Below are positions 27,049-34,514 of a stretch of 38,530 nucleotides of DNA, piece by piece (positions within the stretch are counted from its first letter, which is position 1; every line of letters begins with the position of its first letter). The notes under the pieces are model-generated. The model ran no database searches. It was not told the origin of the DNA and worked only from the letters and a program-made list of their open reading frames with translations. The DNA lies in the IMG/VR virus record IMGVR_UViG_3300037258_000309, positions 1 to 38,530 of that record, one strand, 5' to 3'. This DNA comes from a virus. The position numbers and the translations under genes are program-made.

Positions 27049-28487
27049 TGTCGCCCCCCTGCTTTTGAGCCATACGTAGAAGTGACATATTGTTGTTGTT
27101 GTGGGGTTAAGCCTTGATACCAGGTCGCAGCTTGCGCACGATTATCAAAGGTAGGTTTAGGAACATAGGTGGCTCCACTTTGCGCGGCTTGTATCGCTTT
27201 AGGATTTAAGAAGTCATTATAAGAACCTAAAAAGTTTCTTCTAACTTGATGATTTTGATAATCAAAGACTGGCCGTTGATTGATATATTGAGTCCATAAT
27301 GTTTGTGCGGTTTGTGGGTCAACTCCATCAGATTTTGCAGCATTTAAAAATGAAGGATATTCTTGTGCGCGCTGTGCTACTGCTTTGACAGAAGATGCCA
27401 TGTCATTGGCCGCACTTTGATCAACATTGCGTCCAGGCTTCATGGTCTGCACATATTGCATATCAGTATTAGTCACACGACCTGGAAAGTAAGTTTTTGC
27501 AACTAATGCGCCGAGATTAGTTGCCGCTGCATCAGTTTCTTGTTCTGGGGATAGATCGCCAGGAGCGGCCCAAGAGTGCTCCCCACGTACTGGAATATTG
27601 CCTAGCAAACTTCCTTTATAGGTAGAACGATTATAATTAGAAAGATATTGGTCAGAAGCATTCGCTAATAAATTGGCCTGTTGGGATTGGTCAGAACTGT
27701 TTTTTAACAAATCATTATAAGTTTCTACACCTGTGCTACCCGTGGTCTTTGCTGCCGCTTGTAATTGCTGAAATGCTAACGGATTAAATAAATAATCATA
27801 ATTGGCTTGTTGCCCTGGATTTTCTGCTTGACCGGGTTGATTAGGATATACACCCTTAGAGGTAACTAGATTACCTTGACCCATGAATCCTGGCCCAAAT
27901 GCAGCTTGTACGGCTTGTGAGGCAATAGATTGTGGTGGTGCACTATTAGCTGGTAACTGACTAGGAACTTGACCATTGGGTGTTGGTATCGGAATGCCAG
28001 CCGATGTTAAGGGGCCAGAATTGACAGTTCCATTCGGTGCTACATTAGGTAAATTCAATTGTTGTAAAGTTGGGTTTAACCCTTGATTTGCTGCTTGTTG
28101 TAATTGTTGTGCATTAGCTAATAGAGGATTGGTATATATAGAATTATTAGCCTGTTGAATTAACGCAGGCGTTCTACCAGAAACCAAATTACCCTGTGCA
28201 CCATAATATGCGCCCAATCCTTGTTCTTCAGGTATCTGACCTTGCAAAATACCTTGGGTTTGTGCCGCCATATTCGGAGCTTGTTGTTGTGTATAGGCTA
28301 ATTGCGCCGCAGCCATTGGATTAGCATATTGAGCTTGAGCGGCTGCGATTTGATTTTGATAATTTTGATATTGGTTTTGCATACCTTGATTGATAAGTTG
28401 TTGACCCGCACCAAATCCAGTTATAAAAGGATTCGCTTGCGCAAATGTTTCTGGCTGAATCATGCTACCTAGAGATTCAATTGACAT
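27045..28487 (-). CDS. Ejection protein, P22 gp20 position (480 aa)
   Basis: This is a 480-residue protein extremely rich in Gln, Asn, Ala and Pro. It begins MSIESLGSMIQPETFAQANP and has repeated QNQYQNYQNQIAAAQAQ-type coiled or disordered segments. It is second of three ejection-type genes and overlaps the next gene by 4 bases. AAGGA precedes the ATG. Predicted to be packed inside the capsid and released during infection. No enzymatic motif is visible. Confidence 0.65.
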   Translation of the reverse strand: MSIESLGSMIQPETFAQANPFITGFGAGQQLINQGMQNQYQNYQNQIAAAQAQYANPMAAAQLAYTQQQAPNMAAQTQGILQGQIPEEQGLGAYYGAQGNLVSGRTPALIQQANNSIYTNPLLANAQQLQQAANQGLNPTLQQLNLPNVAPNGTVNSGPLTSAGIPIPTPNGQVPSQLPANSAPPQSIASQAVQAAFGPGFMGQGNLVTSKGVYPNQPGQAENPGQQANYDYLFNPLAFQQLQAAAKTTGSTGVETYNDLLKNSSDQSQQANLLANASDQYLSNYNRSTYKGSLLGNIPVRGEHSWAAPGDLSPEQETDAAATNLGALVAKTYFPGRVTNTDMQYVQTMKPGRNVDQSAANDMASSVKAVAQRAQEYPSFLNAAKSDGVDPQTAQTLWTQYINQRPVFDYQNHQVRRNFLGSYNDFLNPKAIQAAQSGATYVPKPTFDNRAQAATWYQGLTPQQQQYVTSTYGSKAGGRQ

Positions 28488-28496
28488 TTTTAGTCC

Positions 28497-29222
28497 TTAA
28501 AATAATCCAACGAGTGATGCGATTCCGCCAATCCCTGCACCCAATGCTCCTAATCCGCCTTGCATACTTTGGTTTCTATTAATAGCGCCGCTATAAGCAA
28601 GCCCTGCTTGATTAGTGAGAGCGTTACCATAATTTCCAGCATATTGATTGGCGGCTTGAGCACCTGCGCCATACATGTTGTTAGCTGCTTGCGCCCCGAT
28701 GCCATATTGATTTTGTAAACCTTGATAACCTTGACCATATAAATTTTGAGCATTATTGATATATTGCCAATAATCCTGATTTGCTAACTGATTGACGGTT
28801 CCTGCAATATTTTGTTGTTCGGCCTGAGAACCTGCCATTCCACCGGCGGCCGCTGCGTTATTGGCAGCCTCTCCCGCTTGACCTACCTGCCAGTTATAAC
28901 CAGGTGATGATTGATAAGTAGAACCCCACTGATTAAATAATCCGGTTGGATTATTAATCATGTTAGAAGTTGCATTTTGCAAACCTCCTTGTGCCCATTG
29001 TCCGCCTTGAAGATATGGATTTAGAGATTGCTGTGCCTGTTGACCCATCCAAGGCGAATAAATACCTTGTAATGAATTAGTTAATTGATTGAGGTAAGGG
29101 CTAGATGCATTAGCAGGATTTTGTGCGAATAAACTACCGACTCCACCTGCGATAGAACCTAGCGCACCGGTTGCCATTCCATAAGGATTATAATTACCAC
29201 CTAGCCCATATTGCTGTTGCAT
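28497..29222 (-). CDS. Ejection protein, P22 gp7/gp14 type (241 aa)
   Basis: This 241-residue Gly/Gln/Asn-rich protein has the pattern of phage DNA-transfer proteins: SPGYNWQVGQAGEAANNAAA, AAGGMAGSQAEQQ, then YWQYINNAQNLYGQGYQGL. The C-terminal 30 residues form a glycine zipper (GGLGALGAGIGGIASLVGLF), probably membrane-active. It is first of the three ejection-type genes, after the tail hub genes. TAAGGTAATTT precedes the ATG. Confidence 0.7.
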   Translation of the reverse strand: MQQQYGLGGNYNPYGMATGALGSIAGGVGSLFAQNPANASSPYLNQLTNSLQGIYSPWMGQQAQQSLNPYLQGGQWAQGGLQNATSNMINNPTGLFNQWGSTYQSSPGYNWQVGQAGEAANNAAAAGGMAGSQAEQQNIAGTVNQLANQDYWQYINNAQNLYGQGYQGLQNQYGIGAQAANNMYGAGAQAANQYAGNYGNALTNQAGLAYSGAINRNQSMQGGLGALGAGIGGIASLVGLF

Positions 29223-29230
29223 AAATTACC

Positions 29231-29500
29231 TTAACTTGTAGTAATCGTCTTAAATGTTCCGGCTTGATTTGCCATGAACAAACCAGTATCTGTGTTGTAA
29301 ATAATGTTTCCTGCGCTTTGTTGTGTGTTAAGTGTTGCTATATTTGCTGTGTTTTGTGGTGGCGCGGCTAAACCTTCAGGAGAGACTGTGTTAGAAATGT
29401 ATTGCGTCATTTGCTGAAAATAGTTATGCCAGGCTGGATGTGGCGTGCCATCTTTTTGTGCAATCGGAGTTGTAGGAGCAGGTAACATTGGAATAATCAT
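29231..29500 (-). CDS. Small virion-type protein, P22 gene 26 position (89 aa)
   Basis: Motif HPAWHNYFQQMTQYISNTVS and the ending TDTGLFMANQAGTFKTITTS are typical of a small phage structural protein seen in many genomes next to hub genes. P22 encodes its tail needle gp26 here, but this protein is much shorter and lacks the long coiled coil, so it is not a full needle. Start and previous stop overlap. Structural role inferred. Confidence 0.6.
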   Translation of the reverse strand: MIIPMLPAPTTPIAQKDGTPHPAWHNYFQQMTQYISNTVSPEGLAAPPQNTANIATLNTQQSAGNIIYNTDTGLFMANQAGTFKTITTS

Positions 29501-31026
29501 TTATATAGACTTATCGTCCCCCCGTTGATGATGAAACGACCTTGACTTACAAATCTAAATTTAAAAACGAGATCATTTTCCACGCCGCCTAACTTCCAAA
29601 AGTTCACAGTATTTTTGTTTTGACCTAAATTTCTAAGTTGTTTTGACCAGGTATAACCCCAGCGTTCACCGCCATCAGTGGATAGGTTCATATCGATACG
29701 AAATGCACCTAATGACACAGAATTAGTGGGCGCATCAGCCACCGAATCAGGAATGGCACCCCAGGGAATTTGCCCACTTTCCATGGTTAAATTGACGTTT
29801 TGAATGATGAATCTATCGCCGCCAGGGAAACGGATATTTTTACAGATACGAATTCGGGGAATAGATGCGCCGTTATAGTCCGTAATGGTCGACGCCATTC
29901 GGTAGAGATTTCCATCATTGAAGCTGATGAAATAATTAGAACCGTTAAAGTAAACCACGCGTCTAGCGATGTGATGATTTAAATTTTGATCAGTGACGCT
30001 GAAAAACATATTAGTATTAAAGTCATACAGGTAACTTAAATTATCGGTCGTGAAGGTAATCATGTAACAAATATGACCTTCTAACTTAAATAACATTCCA
30101 TAAGAATTTTGCGGATTAGTTAATTGCGCAAACTGAAAATCTAAGCCATCGGTTGAAATGGGAGTGGGTGGACCGCCCTCTTGAGATACCATGATGGCAA
30201 GACCGGATTGCTGATTTGATGCGAGCCAGACTGCCATACCAAAGCCGCTAGCAATGGTTTGGGTGCTAACACAGCCATAATCAATACAATAATAGTTATT
30301 ACGCGCATACGGAAAAAGTTGTAGTCCGGCGTCATACCAAGGCTCCGTTACTGTTTGTCCCATGACAAGAAGCACACGATCAAGTGCAACTGTCGCGACT
30401 GTTCTACAGGGTTTTGATTGTAGCTCGCCCACATGCTGTGCATCCGGAGGCCACACCGTGCCATCGTTATTATCAGATAATCTCCACTGATTGGTGTTTC
30501 CATCGGCGGCAATAAAAAATGTATCTTGATAAGTAATATAAACGGGGGCGAAATCGACGGTGATGGTCTGAAATGTTGAATTGAGATAATTATAAATATA
30601 TACATTTAAGCCATCGACGATTGCGATTTGACTGGCGAGATTATCGGCAATGTAAACATTGCCATTAAAGGTTTCTAGTACTCCGACCTTTTGCACCACC
30701 AATTGTGGTGAAACAGTAAATACACCATTCGATATCACTACAATTATTAAATTAGCGAGCACACTGTTATAGGCTTCGCGCCCTTGTCCACCACTCGATA
30801 TTTCTTGTGCCAACTCATATCCAGCAAATGGCACCAATGAACCATCGGATATGATCATGTTATAGGTCGATTCATTTGATATTTTTGGATATCGACCAAA
30901 AGCCGTTCCCCCCACAATATCCAATGGCAAATTAACTGACGTGCCCAGTTGAGCGAACCTGCTTCCTGGCATGGGTGATGTTTGTGAAGGCATTTGCGAT
31001 TGTTGTTGCATCATGGCGCTGTCCAT
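29497..31026 (-). CDS. Packaged-DNA stabilisation / tail hub protein, P22 gp10-like (509 aa)
   Basis: The protein resembles P22 gp10 (hexameric hub that closes the portal vertex): FGRYPKISNESTYNMIISDG, AGYELAQEISSGGQGREAYN, then beta-propeller-like repeats (GNVYIADNLASQIAIVDGLN, WRLSDNNDGTVWPPDAQHVG) and FPGGDRFIIQNVNLTMESGQ near the C-terminus. P22 gp10 has 472 residues, so the size fits. It follows the gp4-like gene, with a 16-base overlap. An internal ATG at 31014 is better spaced from AAAAGG and may be the start. Confidence 0.85.
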   Translation of the reverse strand: MDSAMMQQQSQMPSQTSPMPGSRFAQLGTSVNLPLDIVGGTAFGRYPKISNESTYNMIISDGSLVPFAGYELAQEISSGGQGREAYNSVLANLIIVVISNGVFTVSPQLVVQKVGVLETFNGNVYIADNLASQIAIVDGLNVYIYNYLNSTFQTITVDFAPVYITYQDTFFIAADGNTNQWRLSDNNDGTVWPPDAQHVGELQSKPCRTVATVALDRVLLVMGQTVTEPWYDAGLQLFPYARNNYYCIDYGCVSTQTIASGFGMAVWLASNQQSGLAIMVSQEGGPPTPISTDGLDFQFAQLTNPQNSYGMLFKLEGHICYMITFTTDNLSYLYDFNTNMFFSVTDQNLNHHIARRVVYFNGSNYFISFNDGNLYRMASTITDYNGASIPRIRICKNIRFPGGDRFIIQNVNLTMESGQIPWGAIPDSVADAPTNSVSLGAFRIDMNLSTDGGERWGYTWSKQLRNLGQNKNTVNFWKLGGVENDLVFKFRFVSQGRFIINGGTISLYK

Positions 31027-31712
31027 CCTTTTCCAAGGTTGGCTTGCGCATAGGTAAGCGAGTCAGTAATAGAATAAGTAGAAACTTTTTTAATTGAATA
31101 ATCGTTAGCATTGAGATTGGCATAAATTGTTTCAAATGATTTTAATTTACTTTCAACTTGAGGAGGCATGGTAATTCCATACCAATCACAAATGTAATCA
31201 ACAAGCTTATAACGTAAGAATAATTGATAAAAATCGTCATAAGTTAAGGATAAATCAGTGTTTTCTACAACATTTGATAAACCAATCTTGCATTTAAATT
31301 TTAATATCCAAGAATCGGAAGAAGGCAGAAAATAAACATAGACATTTATTCCACCATTCACACGTTCCCAGAACCAGTTAAAAGGTAGAGCGTTAATGTT
31401 ATCGACACGTGGCGCACCAAAATAATGACGCAGATCGTCGTGATACATTTCGTAGCGCACAGGGCCGATGTTGAAAGTTGCGGTAAAAATATCAACTGCG
31501 TTAGGGATGAAATAAATTTCTTGCCCAACAACGCAGTTAATATCGATATAAGAAAAGTAAGGAACGTAGCGGCCGGTCACATTAACTTCTGATAAAACAT
31601 CATTCAGGAGATTTACTCCGTCATAAAGTTCATCAGCTTGAAGTGATTCTAAATTACGCGATACCACCCCAGAAAGGTAAAAAGCGCGTGTAATTAGTTC
31701 GACCGCTAACAT
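31011..31712 (-). CDS. Tail accessory factor, P22 gp4-like (233 aa)
   Basis: This matches the P22 gp4 family, which binds the portal ring and starts the tail hub. The N-terminus MLAVELITRAFYLSGVVSRN followed by ADELYDGVNLLNDVLSEV is a conserved family start. The middle contains YVYFLPSSDSWILKFKCK. The length of 233 is slightly more than the family's usual 160-200. In P22, gp4 also has peptidoglycan-hydrolase activity; no clear catalytic motif can be named here. It sits between coat and gp10-like genes. Confidence 0.85.
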   Translation of the reverse strand: MLAVELITRAFYLSGVVSRNLESLQADELYDGVNLLNDVLSEVNVTGRYVPYFSYIDINCVVGQEIYFIPNAVDIFTATFNIGPVRYEMYHDDLRHYFGAPRVDNINALPFNWFWERVNGGINVYVYFLPSSDSWILKFKCKIGLSNVVENTDLSLTYDDFYQLFLRYKLVDYICDWYGITMPPQVESKLKSFETIYANLNANDYSIKKVSTYSITDSLTYAQANLGKGWTAP

Positions 31713-31725
31713 TATCGAATCAACC

Positions 31726-32988
31726 TTACAATGGAAACACTACGCGCATTGCATACTCAGGCACGATGGTCGCACCCCAAATTGCGTCGTAGATGAATCC
31801 GGTTTGGTTTTGTCCGAAAGTAGAACCGTAAGTGAAGCGAATTGCAGCTCCACTATCCTGGTCTGCTTTATTAGCAGTTGGGAATGGTTCTTGATCTGGT
31901 AACTGAGGCATACCGATGAAGAATGCATCACCAGAGATGATCATTCCGGCTCTATGAGACGGTAATGCTTTTAATTGCATTCCAGAAGTTATCTGCGTGC
32001 TGATGTTCTGATTGAGATCGCCTTGAGTACTAATCAATGGCGGATATACAGAAATAGTCACTTGACCACCGCTAGTAGAAGCTGCATTTGCAGTTGCACG
32101 AACCTGTACTGGAGAGCCAGAAACTTGGTGACCCGTAAAGGTTAAGTAACGAATGTTAGTTTGACCACTAACATTATCTTGGAACTGCAACAAATCATTA
32201 GCTTTAATAGCATTCGCATCACTTGTTCCTGCACCACTAACAGTTAACAATGTTCCGGTCGAATCAATGCTAACGACAGTGACTACCGTACCATTTTGGC
32301 CGATATTTCCAGCATTTTGAATTGGCAAAAGGTTTGATTGATACCATTCGCAATTATCAAATTCGCCTAATTCCCATGAATTAGCCAATTCGTTATTACG
32401 ATTTAATGCGAACTGTTGTAAACCACTATTTACAACACCTGGAATTGCTAAATTCGAGAGATAACCACGCGTCATGTAACTGACAGAACCGAAGTCACGG
32501 AAATTTGCTAAACCTTGTGCTAACTGTCCAAATGAATTAATGGGTGTTACACCATCACCATAAAAACGATAAGGAGAAGTAAGAATAGTTTTTGCAACAT
32601 TACCTTCAATAACTGCACCAAGTTCACTCATTGCTGCAAGTTCTAATTTTTCTCGATAGTCGTTGTTATCAATATTGAAGATCAACTCTTGCGCTGTGAA
32701 TGCAAAAGGAACTGTTGCCGCTTGCACAGTACCAAATGCATCAGCACCACCAACGGTCAATGTTTGCACGCGCTGTTGAACTGCTTCGAAGTTAGAAACA
32801 ACCAATGAGCCTAAGTTCGCAACCATACGAGGTGGCAAATCAAAGGTAACGGTGTCACCTAAGTTACGGGTCATGGTGTTAAAGTCTTTAAAACGCTTAT
32901 TGGCTGTATTAATAAAGCAATATAAGTTTTCTAAGATACCTAAAGCTGAAGATTGATAAGTTTGTACGGCTTGTAAAATATTTGACAT
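31726..32988 (-). CDS. Major capsid (coat) protein, P22 gp5-like (420 aa)
   Basis: The 420-residue length matches P22 coat (430). The N-terminus (LGILENLYCFINTANKRFKD, GDTVTFDLPPRMVANLGSLV) and PFAFTAQELIFNIDNNDYRE are characteristic of the P22 coat family. The region around residues 230-330 (GTVVTVVSIDSTGTLLTVSG) corresponds to the I-domain insertion. GAGGA selects ATG 32988 over 32994. It forms the HK97-fold shell assembled with the scaffold encoded just upstream. Confidence 0.92.
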   Translation of the reverse strand: MSNILQAVQTYQSSALGILENLYCFINTANKRFKDFNTMTRNLGDTVTFDLPPRMVANLGSLVVSNFEAVQQRVQTLTVGGADAFGTVQAATVPFAFTAQELIFNIDNNDYREKLELAAMSELGAVIEGNVAKTILTSPYRFYGDGVTPINSFGQLAQGLANFRDFGSVSYMTRGYLSNLAIPGVVNSGLQQFALNRNNELANSWELGEFDNCEWYQSNLLPIQNAGNIGQNGTVVTVVSIDSTGTLLTVSGAGTSDANAIKANDLLQFQDNVSGQTNIRYLTFTGHQVSGSPVQVRATANAASTSGGQVTISVYPPLISTQGDLNQNISTQITSGMQLKALPSHRAGMIISGDAFFIGMPQLPDQEPFPTANKADQDSGAAIRFTYGSTFGQNQTGFIYDAIWGATIVPEYAMRVVFPL

Positions 32989-33042
32989 GAGCATCCTCGT
33001 GAATCGTCGTTAATAGATCGATTGACAAGGGCAAAAGAGGTG

Positions 33043-33753
33043 CTACCGAATACCGCGCACTCTACCTTTGTAATGCTGTGCCCATTCTGAAGCTGTCCGC
33101 TCTGATGGCCGCTTGCCAATACCAGCACCACTAGAGGGTTTGACATTGCCGAACGGATCAGGCGGAAGATTTGCGGAAGACTCAGCGTTCTGATTTGCTT
33201 TAATAGAATCAGAAAGCTTTTTAATTTCCCCTGGTATTAAATGAGGCGGAATACTGTTAAGCATTCCAAGCTTCATCTTATTTTTGCCAAGGTCATAAAG
33301 TACGTCTGCTGTGTTATCTACCGTGTTTGCATGCCAGACGAGCGGAAGCATGTGCTCCAGCCCTAAGGATTTAATAGTTTCATCAAAATCGGGATAACGA
33401 TTAGATGCCTTTGTTTCTGCAATCTTCTGATCAACTTGTGAGAGTGTTTGTCTCGCAAGATGTTCTTCGTTTTGCTTCTGCATGGCTTCTTGTGCAGTTC
33501 TATGGGTATTTTGGGCTTCTTCTCTGGCTATTCTTCGGTAATCATCGGCAGACATTCCGCCAATACTTCCCGCACCTAGAGCTTCTTTAGTGCCCTTCTC
33601 ATGCCCACGACTGAACGCATCGCGTACGATGTCGTTAATTCGATCTTGGGGTAGCGTCTTTTCAACTGGAGCCTGCGTAGCTTGCTGCTGCTGCATAGGA
33701 GCCTGTGATTGCGGCTGACCCTGAGCTATTCCTTCTGGATTTGATTCGTTCAT
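33043..33753 (-). CDS. Scaffolding protein, P22 gp8-like (236 aa)
   Basis: A helical, charged protein of 236 residues between portal and coat genes. The N-terminus is Gln/Pro-rich and disordered (QSQAPMQQQQATQ), the centre helical (DDYRRIAREEAQNTHRTAQE, TLSQVDQKIAETKASNRYPD), and the C-terminus basic (SEWAQHYKGRVRGIR), like the coat-binding end of P22 scaffold. The open frame begins at 33852, but the first 33 codons look non-coding; ATG 33753 has only a weak AGGG. P22 gp8 has 303 residues, so this one is shorter. Confidence 0.8.
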   Translation of the reverse strand: MNESNPEGIAQGQPQSQAPMQQQQATQAPVEKTLPQDRINDIVRDAFSRGHEKGTKEALGAGSIGGMSADDYRRIAREEAQNTHRTAQEAMQKQNEEHLARQTLSQVDQKIAETKASNRYPDFDETIKSLGLEHMLPLVWHANTVDNTADVLYDLGKNKMKLGMLNSIPPHLIPGEIKKLSDSIKANQNAESSANLPPDPFGNVKPSSGAGIGKRPSERTASEWAQHYKGRVRGIR

Positions 33754-33877
33754 CAAGTTAAACCCTGTACTGACTGTTAACCCCGTCACGGTAGATACCC
33801 ATGTGAGACACCACACGTAGTGGCCATTTAACCCTTGGCTAGGTCTGACCATTAAATAGTAATTTTTAATATATGTA

Positions 33878-33896
33878 AATACACGAAACGTTTATT
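33878..33896. promoter_or_regulatory. Class I operator AATACACG-AAA-CGTTTATT in the late region
   Basis: It is an 8-3-8 inverted repeat with a single mismatch (C at 33882). It differs from the reverse complement of the 7948-7966 operator only at that base. It lies between the scaffold start and the rightward gene at 34012, far from the immunity region. A repressor of the early arms should bind here too. Confidence 0.65.
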
Positions 33897-33930
33897 TCTA
33901 TTAAAAATTGATATAAATGTTCCACGTGGA

Positions 33931-33945
33931 TAAACAAAGTGTTTA
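33931..33945. promoter_or_regulatory. Class I operator TAAACA-AAG-TGTTTA in the late region
   Basis: This is identical over 16 bases to the operator at 7537-7552. It is preceded directly by a second palindrome, TCCACGTGGA (33921-33930), and followed by TTGACT (33951-33956), a possible -35 box for the gene at 34012, though no convincing -10 follows. Confidence 0.7.
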
Positions 33946-34011
33946 ATTTCTTGACTATGTAATTGAATGAGAGAAAACTTTCTTTTCGTTTAGGGTGACA
34001 AGGAGATAGTC

Positions 34012-34191
34012 ATGGAAGTATCAGTCAAAGGCCGAGAAGTTAATCCTATGCTCAAGTATAAGGACGTAAGGATACTTCTCAATTTATCCTATATAGAGTT
34101 CATTAACTTACGCTCAATGGCGCGTTACAGCATAGAGCGTGGGTATCAAGCAGGCATAGCCGCAAAGATCGCAGAATCATGTGTGCCATGA
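34012..34191 (+). CDS. Isolated rightward gene with operators, unknown (59 aa)
   Basis: This 59-codon frame starts MEVSVKGREVNPMLKYKDVR behind AAGGAGATAGTC, one of the best ribosome-binding sites in the genome. It is the only rightward gene in the 20-kb leftward late region. Residues 20-55 are helical (LLNLSYIEFINLRSMARYSI) and slightly basic. Two class I operators lie upstream. By analogy with P22 immI, which sits among tail genes and encodes Arc, Mnt and antirepressor, a regulator controlled by the repressor is possible; the sequence itself does not identify it. Confidence 0.65.
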   Translation: MEVSVKGREVNPMLKYKDVRILLNLSYIEFINLRSMARYSIERGYQAGIAAKIAESCVP

Positions 34192-34202
34192 ATGCTGGAG
34201 GC

Positions 34203-34237
34203 AAAAAAAAGCCCCTAGTGATGAGGTCACTAAGGGC
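34203..34237 (-). terminator. Leftward Rho-independent terminator between packaging and head genes
   Basis: Read on the minus strand, GCCCTTAGTGA and TCACTAGGGGC form an 11-bp stem (one G-T pair) with loop CCTCA, followed by eight T (34210-34203). It lies after the portal and 63-residue genes, so it should end or reduce the terminase/portal transcript before scaffold and coat. Confidence 0.85.
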
Positions 34238-34322
34238 AAACACCAAGAAAGATCACTTAACATGAAGAAAAAAGAACATTTGACTGACTGCTCAATGAAT
34301 ATAATCGAAAAAATTAAAGCGA

Positions 34323-34514
34323 TCAATCATTTTTTGATGAGGATTCATCCCACGTCAGGCACATATCGCCAATTTCTCCTCCATCATCCGTCGATTTGTA
34401 ATCAAAATCTAATCGCATCTTAAGCCAAACACCTTTTGGTATCTCTGTGTGAGACTCCATTATAATTTGTATGCAAACCGCTAAATCCTTTGCAAGTTCA
34501 GAATCAAGACTCAC
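34323..34514 (-). CDS. Small protein next to portal, GTG start (63 aa)
   Basis: GTG 34514 follows AAGGAG by 7 bases and lies within the last codons of the portal gene (11-base overlap). The 63 residues are acidic (DFDYKSTDDGGEIGDMCLTW). It is the last gene before the leftward terminator. No family recognised; a minor head or assembly role would fit its place. Confidence 0.6.
   Translation of the reverse strand: MSLDSELAKDLAVCIQIIMESHTEIPKGVWLKMRLDFDYKSTDDGGEIGDMCLTWDESSSKND

Noticed and set aside
34262-34423. Rightward frame starting MKKKEHLTDCSM after the 59-residue gene
   Set aside because: It lacks a ribosome-binding site and its second half lies opposite the 63-residue portal-adjacent gene, which has a clear start. 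Treated as a shadow.
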